Origin: Salmonella bongori NCTC 12419
GTDB lineage: Bacteria > Pseudomonadota > Gammaproteobacteria > Enterobacterales > Enterobacteriaceae
Length of the DNA: 64,000 nucleotides
NCBI RefSeq assembly: GCF_000252995.1
Contig: NC_015761.1
Location: 2,914,001 to 2,978,000, forward strand
Reading direction: 5' to 3'
Numbering within the stretch: the stretch's first letter is position 1; each line of letters opens with the position of its first letter. Positions 8,616 to 17,838 of this stretch are shown here, in pieces. A program made the translations under genes and the position numbers. The notes under the pieces were generated by a model, which was not told the origin of the DNA, did not search any database, and worked only from the letters and a program-made list of their open reading frames with translations.

Positions 8616-8648
8616 GCAAAAAACGACGCGCCGTTGGCTATTTTTTGC
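8616..8648. promoter_or_regulatory. Inverted repeat upstream of scpA
   Basis: Arms gcaaaaaa (8616-8623) and ttttttgc (8641-8648) flank a 17-base GC-rich centre, 73 bases before the scpA start. It could be an operator of the scp operon or a terminator for transcripts from argP (a GC-rich loop ending in six T). The regulator is unknown. Confidence 0.4.
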
Positions 8649-8720
8649 TGGCGACAAGGCGACTGAAAACGCTCACCGTATTAGCAAATCTTCATTTCAT
8701 TGCGTAATACGGAGCAAAAA

Positions 8721-10865
8721 ATGGCTAATTTGCAGGCGTGGCAAATGCTCGCCAATAAAGAGCTAAGCCGACGGGAAAAAACCGTTGAATCACTGGTACG
8801 GCAAACGGCGGAAGGCATTGCCGTTAAACCCCTGTATACCGAAGCCGACCTTGATAATCTGGAAGTCACCGGTACGCTGCCCGGCCTGCCGCCTTACGTA
8901 CGCGGTCCGCGCGCAACCATGTACACCGCCCAACCGTGGACCATTCGCCAGTATGCCGGGTTCTCCACCGCCAAAGAATCCAACGCCTTTTATCGCCGCA
9001 ACCTGGCCGCCGGACAAAAAGGCCTTTCCGTCGCCTTTGACCTGGCAACCCACCGCGGTTATGACTCCGATAATCCTCGCGTGGCGGGCGATGTCGGCAA
9101 AGCGGGCGTCGCGATTGACACCGTCGAAGATATGAAAGTCCTGTTCGACCAGATCCCGCTGGACAAAATGTCGGTGTCAATGACGATGAACGGCGCGGTA
9201 TTGCCAGTGATGGCGTTTTATATCGTGGCGGCGCAAGAGCAAGGCGTCACACCTGAACAACTCACCGGCACGATACAAAATGACATTCTGAAAGAGTATC
9301 TGTGTCGTAATACCTATATCTATCCGCCAAAACCGTCCATGCGTATTATTGCGGATATCATCGCCTGGTGTTCCGGCAACATGCCGCGCTTTAACACTAT
9401 CAGCATCAGCGGGTACCACATGGGCGAAGCCGGCGCGAACTGCGTACAGCAAGTCGCGTTTACCCTGGCGGACGGTATTGAATACATTAAAGCCGCCCTT
9501 TCTGCCGGATTGAAAATTGACGATTTTGCTCCCCGGCTGTCGTTCTTTTTCGGCATCGGCATGGATCTGTTCATGAATGTCGCCATGCTGCGCGCCGCAC
9601 GCTATCTGTGGAGCGAGGCGGTTAGCCGTTTCGGTGCGACTAACCCCAAATCGCTGGCGCTACGCACCCATTGCCAGACTTCCGGCTGGAGCCTGACCGA
9701 GCAGGATCCTTATAACAACGTCATTCGCACGACCATTGAAGCGCTCGGCGCCACGCTTGGCGGCACCCAGTCGCTGCATACCAACGCCTTTGACGAAGCG
9801 CTCGGTCTGCCGACCGACTTTTCAGCGCGTATCGCCCGTAATACGCAGATTATTATTCAGGAAGAGTCAGCGATCTGCCGCACCGTCGATCCGCTGGCGG
9901 GATCGTATTACGTCGAGTCGCTCACCGATCAGATCGTCAAACAAGCCAGAACGATTATCAAACAGATCGACGAGGCGGGCGGCATGGCGAAGGCGATCGA
10001 GGCTGGATTACCGAAGCGGATGATCGAAGAAGCCTCCGCCCGCGAACAGTCGCTCATAGACCAGGGCGAGCGCGTTATTGTCGGCGTCAACAAATACAAG
10101 CTGGAAAAAGAGGACGAAACAGCAGTACTGGAAATTGATAACGTGAAGGTGCGCCATGAGCAGATCGCCGCGCTGGAACGCATCCGCGCTACCCGTGATA
10201 ACCGTGCGGTGAAAGCCGCACTGGAAGCACTGACCCAGGCGGCGCAACACCATGAAAATCTGCTGGCCGCCGCCATTGAGGCCGCACGCGTTCGCGCCAC
10301 ACTGGGCGAAATCTCCGATGCGCTGGAGGCGGCGTTTGACCGCTATCTGGTGCCCAGTCAGTGCGTGACTGGCGTGATTGCGCAAAGCTACCATCAGTCC
10401 GATAAATCCGCCAGTGAGTTTGACGCCATTGTTGCGCAAACTCAGCAATTTCTCGCTGACACAGGCCGCCGTCCGCGCATCCTGATAGCCAAAATGGGTC
10501 AGGACGGCCACGATCGCGGAGCGAAGGTCATCGCCAGCGCTTATTCCGATCTCGGCTTCGATGTCGATCTCAGCCCCATGTTCTCTACACCGGAAGAGAT
10601 TGCTCGCCTGGCAGTGGAAAATGATGTTCATGTCGTAGGCGCCTCATCGCTGGCGGCCGGCCATAAAACACTGATTCCGCAACTGGTGGCGGCACTCAAA
10701 GAATGGGGACGCGAGGACATCTGCGTGGTGGCGGGCGGCGTGATCCCGCCGCAAGACTACGCTTTTCTTAAAGCACATGGCGTGGCGGCAATTTACGGCC
10801 CCGGCACGCCAATGCTCGAGAGCGTGCGCGATGTGCTAACCCGGATCAGTCAACATCATGATTAA
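8721..10865 (+). CDS. scpA: Methylmalonyl-CoA mutase ScpA (Sbm)
   Basis: Adenosylcobalamin-dependent isomerase converting succinyl-CoA to (R)-methylmalonyl-CoA. 714 residues from ATG 8721 after GGAG; an upstream in-frame ATG at 8700 lacks a binding site. The N-terminal TIM-barrel mutase domain spans about 1-560. The C-terminal B12-binding domain carries the base-off ligand motif DxHxxG as D595-G-H597-D-R-G600. It overlaps argK by 8 bases. First gene of the scpA-argK-scpB-scpC operon, which can run succinate to propionate. Salmonella makes B12 itself under anaerobic conditions, so the enzyme should be active then (inference). Confidence 0.97.
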   Translation: MANLQAWQMLANKELSRREKTVESLVRQTAEGIAVKPLYTEADLDNLEVTGTLPGLPPYVRGPRATMYTAQPWTIRQYAGFSTAKESNAFYRRNLAAGQKGLSVAFDLATHRGYDSDNPRVAGDVGKAGVAIDTVEDMKVLFDQIPLDKMSVSMTMNGAVLPVMAFYIVAAQEQGVTPEQLTGTIQNDILKEYLCRNTYIYPPKPSMRIIADIIAWCSGNMPRFNTISISGYHMGEAGANCVQQVAFTLADGIEYIKAALSAGLKIDDFAPRLSFFFGIGMDLFMNVAMLRAARYLWSEAVSRFGATNPKSLALRTHCQTSGWSLTEQDPYNNVIRTTIEALGATLGGTQSLHTNAFDEALGLPTDFSARIARNTQIIIQEESAICRTVDPLAGSYYVESLTDQIVKQARTIIKQIDEAGGMAKAIEAGLPKRMIEEASAREQSLIDQGERVIVGVNKYKLEKEDETAVLEIDNVKVRHEQIAALERIRATRDNRAVKAALEALTQAAQHHENLLAAAIEAARVRATLGEISDALEAAFDRYLVPSQCVTGVIAQSYHQSDKSASEFDAIVAQTQQFLADTGRRPRILIAKMGQDGHDRGAKVIASAYSDLGFDVDLSPMFSTPEEIARLAVENDVHVVGASSLAAGHKTLIPQLVAALKEWGREDICVVAGGVIPPQDYAFLKAHGVAAIYGPGTPMLESVRDVLTRISQHHD

Positions 10866-11853
10866 CGAGAGCACGCTGAAAGAGGCCGCCAGTCGCCTGC
10901 GACAGGGCGATCGCGCTACGCTCGCGCAGGCGATGACGCTGATAGAAAGCAGCCATCCTCAGCATCAGGACCTTAGCGCACGCCTGCTAGATGCCATCAT
11001 GCCTTTTACCGGCAATGCATTGCGACTGGGGATCACCGGAACGCCAGGCGCCGGAAAAAGCACGTTTTTGGAAGCTTTCGGTATGTTGTTAATTCAACAG
11101 GGATTACGCGTGGCCGTCATCGCTGTCGATCCCAGCAGTCCGGTAAGCGGTGGCAGTATTCTCGGCGATAAAACCCGGATGACAGCGCTTTCGCGATCGG
11201 ACGCGGCATTTATTCGCCCGGTCCCTTCTGGCGGGCATCTGGGCGGCGCCTGTCTGCGCGCGCGGGAGCTTATCTTGCTGTGTGAGGCGGCAGGCTACGA
11301 CGTTGCGATCGTCGAAACCGTAGGCGTCGGTCAGTCGGAAACGGAAGTCGCCAACATGGTGGACTGTTTTATTGCGCTACAGCTTGCCGGCGGCGGCGAC
11401 GAGCTGCAAGGGATTAAAAAGGGCATCATGGAGATGGCGGATCTGATCGTTATTAATAAGGATGATGGCGATAATCGCGGCAATGTGGCTATCGCCCGCC
11501 ATATGTACGAAAGCGCATTGCACATTCTGCGCCGTAAATACGTGGAATGGCAACCGCAGGTGTTGGCCTGTAGCGCTTTGCAAAAAAGTGGAATCGACCA
11601 GGTGTGGCAAACCCTCTGCGATTTCCGCTCTACCCTTTCCGCCAGCGGTCGCCTGGAGCAGGTACGCCGCCAGCAGGCGATTTACTGGTTGCAGCAACAA
11701 ACAAAAGAACAGGCGCTGCAAATGCTATTTGCCCGCCCTGATTTTGCACGCTATTTCCAGCACACATTGCAGGCCGTGAAAAGCAACAATCTTTCACCGC
11801 GTACCGGCCTTCAGCATATGCGCGAATTTCTACAGAATCATTATTTCCAATAA
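10858..11853 (+). CDS. argK: MeaB-type GTPase ArgK (YgfD), mutase chaperone
   Basis: G3E-family P-loop GTPase that protects and reactivates methylmalonyl-CoA mutase by gating cofactor loading. The older name argK reflects a proposed arginine-transport kinase role that is no longer favoured. 331 residues. The Walker A motif GTPGAGKS is at 61-68; further G-protein motifs include VDPSSP, ETVGVGQ and the base-recognition NKDD. It starts 8 bases inside scpA, which fits coupled translation with the mutase, and ends 10 bases before scpB. Confidence 0.96.
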   Translation: MINESTLKEAASRLRQGDRATLAQAMTLIESSHPQHQDLSARLLDAIMPFTGNALRLGITGTPGAGKSTFLEAFGMLLIQQGLRVAVIAVDPSSPVSGGSILGDKTRMTALSRSDAAFIRPVPSGGHLGGACLRARELILLCEAAGYDVAIVETVGVGQSETEVANMVDCFIALQLAGGGDELQGIKKGIMEMADLIVINKDDGDNRGNVAIARHMYESALHILRRKYVEWQPQVLACSALQKSGIDQVWQTLCDFRSTLSASGRLEQVRRQQAIYWLQQQTKEQALQMLFARPDFARYFQHTLQAVKSNNLSPRTGLQHMREFLQNHYFQ

Positions 11854-11863
11854 AGAGATTATT

Positions 11864-12649
11864 ATGTCTTATCAATATGTCAATGTCGTTATTATCCAAA
11901 AGGTCGCAGTTATTGAATTCAACTATGCTCGTAAGCTTAACGCTCTGAGCAAAGTCTTTATTCATGACCTTATGCAGGCGCTTGACGATCTTAATCGTCC
12001 AGAAATCCGCTGTATCATTTTGCGCGCCCCCAGCGGCGCAAAAGTCTTTTCCGCAGGCCATGATATCCATGAGTTGCCCAGCGGACGGCGCGATCCGCTC
12101 TCTTATGACGATCCGCTGCGCCAGATCACCCGTATGATCCAGAAGTATCCCAAGCCGGTGATCTCTATGGTGGAGGGTAGCGTCTGGGGAGGCGCATTTG
12201 AGATGATCATGAGCTCCGATCTGATCATCGCCGCCAGCACCTCAACCTTCTCCATGACGCCGGTCAATCTCGGCGTGCCATACAACCTGGTCGGCATTCA
12301 TAACCTGACCCGCGATGCGGGGTTCCATATCGTTAAAGAACTGATTTTTACCGCCTCGCCGATCACTGCCCAGCGCGCACTGGCAGTCGGCATTCTTAAC
12401 CATGTGGTTGAGGCCGACGAACTGGAGGATTTCACGCTACAGATGGCGCACCATATTTCAGAAAAAGCGCCGTTGGCCATTGCCGTGATCAAAGAAGAAC
12501 TGCGAGTGCTGGGTGAAGCGCACACCATGAATTCCGACGAGTTTGAGCGTATTCAGGGAATGCGGCGCGCCGTTTATGACAGCGAGGATTATCAGGAAGG
12601 TATGAGCGCTTTTCTGGAAAAACGTAAGCCTCACTTCGTGGGGCATTGA
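11864..12649 (+). CDS. scpB: Methylmalonyl-CoA decarboxylase ScpB
   Basis: Crotonase-fold enzyme that decarboxylates methylmalonyl-CoA to propionyl-CoA. 261 residues, the length of E. coli ScpB. Residues tied to the oxyanion hole and catalysis are present: H66 in AGHDI, G110 in WGGAFE, and Y140 in GVPY. It lies between argK (10-base gap) and scpC, so it is the middle step of the succinate-to-propionate cycle encoded by the operon. Confidence 0.97.
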   Translation: MSYQYVNVVIIQKVAVIEFNYARKLNALSKVFIHDLMQALDDLNRPEIRCIILRAPSGAKVFSAGHDIHELPSGRRDPLSYDDPLRQITRMIQKYPKPVISMVEGSVWGGAFEMIMSSDLIIAASTSTFSMTPVNLGVPYNLVGIHNLTRDAGFHIVKELIFTASPITAQRALAVGILNHVVEADELEDFTLQMAHHISEKAPLAIAVIKEELRVLGEAHTMNSDEFERIQGMRRAVYDSEDYQEGMSAFLEKRKPHFVGH

Positions 12650-12665
12650 GGGTGAGGTGCGAGCG

Positions 12666-14144
12666 ATGAAAGTTTCCTGGCCAATAATGAGCGCCGATGA
12701 CGCGGCGGATATTATCCAGCATAACGATATGGTTGCGTTCAGCGGTTTTACCCCCGCCGGTTCGCCTAAAGCGCTGCCTGCCGCTATCGCCAGACGCGCC
12801 AATATTCTGCACCAGATGCAGCAGCCTTTTCAAATTCGGCTCTTAACAGGCGCGTCTATCAGCGCCGCTGCCGACGATGCCTTGTCGGAGGCCGACGCGG
12901 TCTCCTGGCGCGCCCCCTATCAGACATCATCCGGCCTGCGCCAAAAAATTAATCAGGGGCAGGTTAAATTTGTCGATCTGCATCTGAGCGAAGTCGCGCA
13001 GATGGTTAACTACGGTTTTTTTGGCGAGATCGATGTGGCCGTTATTGAAGCCACTGCGATAACCCATGATGGACGCATCTGGTTATCCAGCGGTATCGGC
13101 AATGCGCCGACCTGGCTACTGCGGGCCAAAAAAGTGATTATCGAACTGAATCACTATCATAATCCACGCGTCGCCGAGCTGGCCGATATCGTCATTCCCG
13201 GCGCGCCGCCGCGACGTAATAGCGTCGCGATTTTTCATGCGATGGATCGCGTTGGTAACCAGTATGTGCAAATCGATCCGCAAAAAATTGTCGCAGTGGT
13301 AGACACCGATCTCCCCGATGCTGGCAATATGCTGGATAAGGCCAACCCTATCTGCCAGCAGATCGCCGATAATGTGGTGACATTTCTGTTGGGTGAGATG
13401 GCGCAAGGGCGCATTCCGGCAGAATTTTTACCGCTGCAAAGCGGCGTGGGCAATATCAATAATGCGGTAATGGCGCGGCTTGGCGAGAATCCGGATATTC
13501 CATCGTTTATGATGTATTCCGAAGTATTGCAGGAGTCTGTGGTTCATCTGCTGGAGACAGGCAAAATCACAGGCGCCAGCGCCTCCAGCCTGACGGTTTC
13601 CGCCGACTCGCTGCAAAAGATTTACGATAATATGGATTTCTTCGCCAGTCGTATTGTGCTGCGCCCGCAGGAGATTTCCAATAATCCGGAAATTATCCGG
13701 CGGCTTGGGGTCATTGCGCTGAATGTCGGTCTGGAATTTGATATCTATGGTCATGCCAATTCCACGCATGTGGCCGGCGTGAATTTGATGAACGGTATCG
13801 GCGGCAGCGGTGATTTTGAGCGTAACGCTTATCTCTCAATCTTTATGGCCCCGTCCGTTGCGAAAGGCGGAAAAATTTCCACCATCGTGCCAATGTGCAG
13901 CCATGTGGATCACAGCGAGCACAGCGTTAAAGTGATCATTACCGAACAGGGGATTGCCGATCTGCGCGGGCTCTCTCCCCTGCAACGCGCGCATACCATT
14001 ATTGATCGCTGCGCACATCCGCTTTACCGCGATTATTTGCACCGTTATCTGGAAAACGCGCCCGGCGGTCATATTCATCACGACCTTAACCACGCTTTTG
14101 ATCTTCATCGTAACCTGCTGGAAACAGGATCAATGCTCGGCTAG
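12666..14144 (+). CDS. scpC: Propionyl-CoA:succinate CoA-transferase ScpC
   Basis: Moves CoA from propionyl-CoA to succinate, closing the scp cycle. Member of the acetyl-CoA hydrolase/transferase (cat1) family. 492 residues from ATG 12666, which has GAGG 8 bases upstream; a GTG at 12657 in the same frame would add three residues but has poor spacing. The AFSGFTPAGSPKALP segment near residue 20, GVGNIN in the middle and the C-terminal GSGDF glycine-rich stretch fit the family. The stop lies 15 bases inside the 3' end of the convergent ygfI gene. Confidence 0.96.
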   Translation: MKVSWPIMSADDAADIIQHNDMVAFSGFTPAGSPKALPAAIARRANILHQMQQPFQIRLLTGASISAAADDALSEADAVSWRAPYQTSSGLRQKINQGQVKFVDLHLSEVAQMVNYGFFGEIDVAVIEATAITHDGRIWLSSGIGNAPTWLLRAKKVIIELNHYHNPRVAELADIVIPGAPPRRNSVAIFHAMDRVGNQYVQIDPQKIVAVVDTDLPDAGNMLDKANPICQQIADNVVTFLLGEMAQGRIPAEFLPLQSGVGNINNAVMARLGENPDIPSFMMYSEVLQESVVHLLETGKITGASASSLTVSADSLQKIYDNMDFFASRIVLRPQEISNNPEIIRRLGVIALNVGLEFDIYGHANSTHVAGVNLMNGIGGSGDFERNAYLSIFMAPSVAKGGKISTIVPMCSHVDHSEHSVKVIITEQGIADLRGLSPLQRAHTIIDRCAHPLYRDYLHRYLENAPGGHIHHDLNHAFDLHRNLLETGSMLG

Positions 14145-15035
14145 ATCGTCTCCGTCGCGATCTTCGGCGATATGTCGGAGCATCGTGGCGGTATATTGAT
14201 GATTTTTCAAAGAATAAAGATACTCCTGCATGTACATTGGGCTGTACGGCGCATCAAAATATTTCAGTTTTGCCGGATTCACCAGCCGCCAGGCGAAATG
14301 CGGCACTACCGTCAGGAATTGGCCGCGTTCCACCGCGCTTATCTTGGCCATAAAGCTGTACGGACGGTAAATTACCGTAGGATTGATCCCGCAGGGCCGC
14401 ATGTAGGCATCCAGCATCGCCTCGAAATTGGCCCGGTTCTGGAAACGCATTTGCAGCCAGGGCAGTTCACGCAGTAAATCCTGCGGCTGCTTTTCTTCAT
14501 ACCGCCGGGAAACCAGAAAGCCAAGGCGTAACGGCGGCAGTTCGCTAATCGTCAAGTTTTCCAGATCCTGCACACGCGCCGATACATGCTGTGGCGAAAT
14601 AATAAAATCGAGCTGCCTGTCGAACAGGTTATCAATCACACCATTTTCGCTGAATTCGACGGCCTGAGCCGTCACGCCGTCATATTTGTCGCCGAGACTA
14701 ATCAACTGATCGAAAATAATGGTTGGATACGTATTATCAATACCTATCACAATGTTGCGTGAACGACGTGCGGAGCGATGAATCTCATTATCGATAGCCG
14801 ATAAACGTTGATAGATGGGAAAGAGTTTTTGATAAAGTTCCTGCCCCGCTTTATTCAGACTGATACTGTTATCTTTACGGGTAAATAGCGTATAACCAAT
14901 TTGATCCTCCAGCGCAGCGATGCTTTTCCCAAAAGGCGAAGCCGTCATGTGGATTTTCTCCGCCGCCCTGGCAATATTATTGGTCTGCGCCAACAGGATG
15001 AAATTTCGCATTTTTTTAGAAATAAAAATATCCAT
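14130..15035 (-). CDS. ygfI: LysR-family regulator YgfI
   Basis: LysR-type transcription regulator of poorly known function. 301 residues from ATG at 15033-15035 (MDIFISKKMRNF), with GAGG 5 bases upstream; a GTG two codons earlier (15041) is possible. HTH at about residues 15-45 (NNIARAAEKIHMTASPFGKSIAALE); the effector domain follows. The C terminus appears a few residues longer than the E. coli protein. It converges on scpC with a 15-base 3' overlap. Its location suggests, without proof, a link to the scp operon. Confidence 0.92.
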   Translation of the reverse strand: MDIFISKKMRNFILLAQTNNIARAAEKIHMTASPFGKSIAALEDQIGYTLFTRKDNSISLNKAGQELYQKLFPIYQRLSAIDNEIHRSARRSRNIVIGIDNTYPTIIFDQLISLGDKYDGVTAQAVEFSENGVIDNLFDRQLDFIISPQHVSARVQDLENLTISELPPLRLGFLVSRRYEEKQPQDLLRELPWLQMRFQNRANFEAMLDAYMRPCGINPTVIYRPYSFMAKISAVERGQFLTVVPHFAWRLVNPAKLKYFDAPYSPMYMQEYLYSLKNHQYTATMLRHIAEDRDGDDLAEH

Positions 15036-15149
15036 AGTCACCTCAGAAAATCACTATGGTCTATCCTCATTCGGCGGAAAAAAAAGACTGGATGTCAGTT
15101 CGCAGTTTTACAGTTGCTCACAGAAAAATAGTGATGACAAGGGAAAAGC

Positions 15150-15171
15150 GCGGCCCGGAACCCCGGGCCGC
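15150..15171 (-). terminator. Rho-independent terminator of yggE
   Basis: On the minus strand a 9-base GC stem (gcggcccgg/ccgggccgc) with a 4-base loop is followed by gcttttccc, just after the yggE stop. Confidence 0.8.
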
Positions 15172-15180
15172 TAAGTCAGA

Positions 15181-15924
15181 TTACTGCGCATCAGGCGCCG
15201 CTGCAGGCGGCTCTGGCGTAGGCTCAAGCTGGAATACCACATCCACCTGATCGTCGAACTGAATAGTCGGTTGCTCGTAAGTCTCCTGCGCGGAAACTGG
15301 CGCCGCATCTGCGGCTTTCATCATTCGAACTACCGGACTCGGCTGATAATTAGAGACATGGTAACGAACGCTGTAAACCGGTCCCAGTTTGCTGTTAAAA
15401 CCAGCCGCCAGCGCCTGGGCCTGATGTATGGCGTCATCAATGGCGGCTTTGCGCGCCTTATCTTTATAAGCGTCTGGTTGCGCTACGCCCAGCGAGACAG
15501 AACGGATCTCGTTCAGTCCGGCTTTTAACGCGCCATCCAGTAAAGCGTTGAGCTTATCTAACTGACGCAGTGTTACCTCCACGGTTCGTACCGCGCGGTA
15601 GCCTTTCAGAATGCTTTTACCATTCTGGTAATCATAGTCCGGCTGCGTGCGCAGATTCGCCGCGCTAATGTCTTTCTTCGCTATCTGATTTTGCTGCAGG
15701 AAGGAAAGATATTGCGCCATGCGCTCATCGGCCTGCTTCTTCGCCGTCGCGGCATCCTTTGCTGCGACATTCACTTCAATCGCTAATGTGGCGATATCGG
15801 GCACAGCATCAACGCTTGCTGTACCAGAAGTAACGATGTGCGGGCCTTCCGGCAATTCGCTTGCCTGCGCCGACATTGCACTTAAACCGACTAATGCAGC
15901 CAGGGCTATCACTTTGAGCTTCAC
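15181..15924 (-). CDS. yggE: Periplasmic SIMPL-domain protein YggE
   Basis: Periplasmic protein of the SIMPL (DUF541) family, linked in E. coli to lower oxidative stress; the biochemical role is unknown. 247 residues. An N-terminal signal peptide (MKLKVIALAALVGLSA, cleavage after SAQA at about 21-22) is followed by one SIMPL domain (about 30-230). The tail ends in a short Pro/Ala/Glu-rich stretch (EPTPEPPAAAPDAQ). Single gene with its own terminator, downstream of argO on the same strand. Confidence 0.95.
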   Translation of the reverse strand: MKLKVIALAALVGLSAMSAQASELPEGPHIVTSGTASVDAVPDIATLAIEVNVAAKDAATAKKQADERMAQYLSFLQQNQIAKKDISAANLRTQPDYDYQNGKSILKGYRAVRTVEVTLRQLDKLNALLDGALKAGLNEIRSVSLGVAQPDAYKDKARKAAIDDAIHQAQALAAGFNSKLGPVYSVRYHVSNYQPSPVVRMMKAADAAPVSAQETYEQPTIQFDDQVDVVFQLEPTPEPPAAAPDAQ

Positions 15925-16017
15925 CGTTTTTCCTCCATGTTGCTATCATCGCCCTGAGAGACAGGGCTCATGCAGGCAAGCTTAGCGGATAACAGCCTGT
16001 TGTCCATCAGACAACGC

Positions 16018-16653
16018 TTAGTTGAAAAGTGCGTGAATGTGCGCGACGCCTTCTCTCGCCAGATGGAACGCGATAAACCACATCACGCCCCCAACCAGAA
16101 TATTGATAATACGCTGTGCTTTAGCCGTACGCAGCCGGGGTGCAAGCCAGGCCGCCAGCAGCGCCAGACTAAAAAACCACAGGAACGATGCGCTAATCGT
16201 ACCGAGCGCGAACCATCGCTTCGGCTCCATATCCAACTGCCCACCGAGGCTGCCCAGCACAACAAATGTATCCAGATAAACATGCGGATTCAGCCACGTT
16301 ACCGCCAACATAGTGGCAATAATTTTCCAGCGCCCCTGTTTCATGACCTCGGCGCTGGCGAGTTCCAGGTTACTGCTCATCGATGTTTTCAACGCGCCAA
16401 AACCGTACCATAATAAAAATGCCACGCCGCCCCAGGTAACCAGCGCCAGCAGCCACGGCGACTGCATCAGCAACGCGCTACCGCCAAAAATACCGGCGCT
16501 AATCAGAACTAAATCACTCAACGCGCAGAGCAGCGCTATCATGAGGTGATACTGACGACGAATTCCCTGATTCATCACAAACGCATTCTGCGGACCCAGC
16601 GGAAGGATCATGGCGGCACCAAGAGCAAGCCCTTGAAAATAATAAGATATCAC
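16018..16653 (-). CDS. argO: Arginine exporter ArgO (YggA)
   Basis: Inner-membrane LysE-family exporter of arginine and the toxic analogue canavanine. 211 residues with about six hydrophobic segments; the N terminus GLALGAAMILPLGPQNAFVM is the LysE signature. Expression in E. coli needs ArgP with arginine as co-effector; argP lies 8 kb away in this window and a dyad upstream of argO fits an ArgP site. Located between mscS and yggE, all on the minus strand. Confidence 0.96.
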   Translation of the reverse strand: MISYYFQGLALGAAMILPLGPQNAFVMNQGIRRQYHLMIALLCALSDLVLISAGIFGGSALLMQSPWLLALVTWGGVAFLLWYGFGALKTSMSSNLELASAEVMKQGRWKIIATMLAVTWLNPHVYLDTFVVLGSLGGQLDMEPKRWFALGTISASFLWFFSLALLAAWLAPRLRTAKAQRIINILVGGVMWFIAFHLAREGVAHIHALFN

Positions 16654-16704
16654 GTTAACTACCCTGAACTGATTTTCTTAAAAACAGACTATAACGCGGG
16701 AGCA

Positions 16705-16740
16705 TTATTAGCGGAAATTGATAATATTAATCGCTAATAA
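16705..16740. promoter_or_regulatory. Dyad upstream of argO, probable ArgP site
   Basis: Perfect 9-base arms ttattagcg (16705-16713) and cgctaataa (16732-16740) lie 52-87 bases upstream of the argO start. ArgP is known to bind a dyad in the argO promoter. The AT-rich 18-base centre suits a LysR-type tetramer site. Confidence 0.55.
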
Positions 16741-16850
16741 GAAACTCTAATGAAAGGGGATATATCTCATGGCAACTAACGCTTATCCGATCTGCACACG
16801 AGCATGTTACAGACGGATAAGCGCAGCGCCAGCAGGGATCGCTGGAAACG

Positions 16851-17711
16851 TTATTCTGTGGCGTTATCTTTCACGCGTTTAAAATTGACGTCCATTTGCG
16901 GGTACGGGAAGCTAATACCGGCAGCGTCGAATTCACGCTTAATACGTTCCAGCACGTCCCAGTAGACGTTTTGCAAATCGCCGCTTTTACTCCAGACACG
17001 TACCACAAAATTAATGGATGACGCTCCCAGTTCATTCAAACGCACCGTCATTTCGCGATCTTTTAAAATACGATCGTCGGACTCGATAATCGTCGTTAGC
17101 AGCTGTTTTACCTGATCGATATCCGAATCGTAGGCCACGCCAATAATAAATTCGTTACGGCGAACCGGCTCGCGAGAATAATTGATGATATTGCCCGCAA
17201 TAATTTTACCGTTCGGAATGACGATGATTTTGCCGTCAACCGCGCGCATTGTCGTGGAGAAGATTTGTACGTTCAATACCGTACCAGCAACACCGCCCAG
17301 GTCGACGTACTCACCAGCACGGAACGGGCGGAACATAACCAGCAATACCCCAGCCGCAAGGTTAGAAAGCGATCCCTGTAATGCCAGACCGACGGCTAAA
17401 CCGGCGGCACCCAGTACGGCGATAACTGAGGCGGTTTGGACCCCCACTCGCCCCAGAGCCGCAATTAGCGTAAACGCAATAACCCCATAACGCACCAGCG
17501 CAGAAAGGAAGTCTGCTACTGTCGCATCAATATGACGCGCGCGCATCAGTCGATTTACCGTGTTGGCGATCATGCGCGCCACAATCAACCCGATGATGAT
17601 AATAGCGATAGCCGCAACAATATTTACGGCATAGCTAAGCAGTAATGCCTGGTTGCGCACCAGCCAGGTGCCCGCACCATTTATGCTGTCGACAACATTC
17701 AAATCTTCCAT
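16851..17711 (-). CDS. mscS: Small-conductance mechanosensitive channel MscS
   Basis: Inner-membrane homoheptameric channel that opens under membrane tension and releases solutes on osmotic downshock. 286 residues. Three N-terminal membrane helices; TM3, which lines the pore, has the Gly/Ala pattern AVLGAAGLAVGLALQGS (about 95-111). A beta domain with the MscS signature VMFRPFRAGEYVDLGGVAG and a cytoplasmic cage domain follow. In E. coli the next gene upstream is fbaA; here an accessory block of about 7.3 kb is inserted between them. Confidence 0.98.
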   Translation of the reverse strand: MEDLNVVDSINGAGTWLVRNQALLLSYAVNIVAAIAIIIIGLIVARMIANTVNRLMRARHIDATVADFLSALVRYGVIAFTLIAALGRVGVQTASVIAVLGAAGLAVGLALQGSLSNLAAGVLLVMFRPFRAGEYVDLGGVAGTVLNVQIFSTTMRAVDGKIIVIPNGKIIAGNIINYSREPVRRNEFIIGVAYDSDIDQVKQLLTTIIESDDRILKDREMTVRLNELGASSINFVVRVWSKSGDLQNVYWDVLERIKREFDAAGISFPYPQMDVNFKRVKDNATE

Positions 17712-17838
17712 TCAATTTTCCTTGGTCATAGCAAAATAAGCAAATGAGATCATTCTCACGAAAACAACATGTTAAAGGTAAACAAAAACAGAAGAATATG
17801 CCATTTTCATGACGGACCAATAATGTACAGGGTGACTT

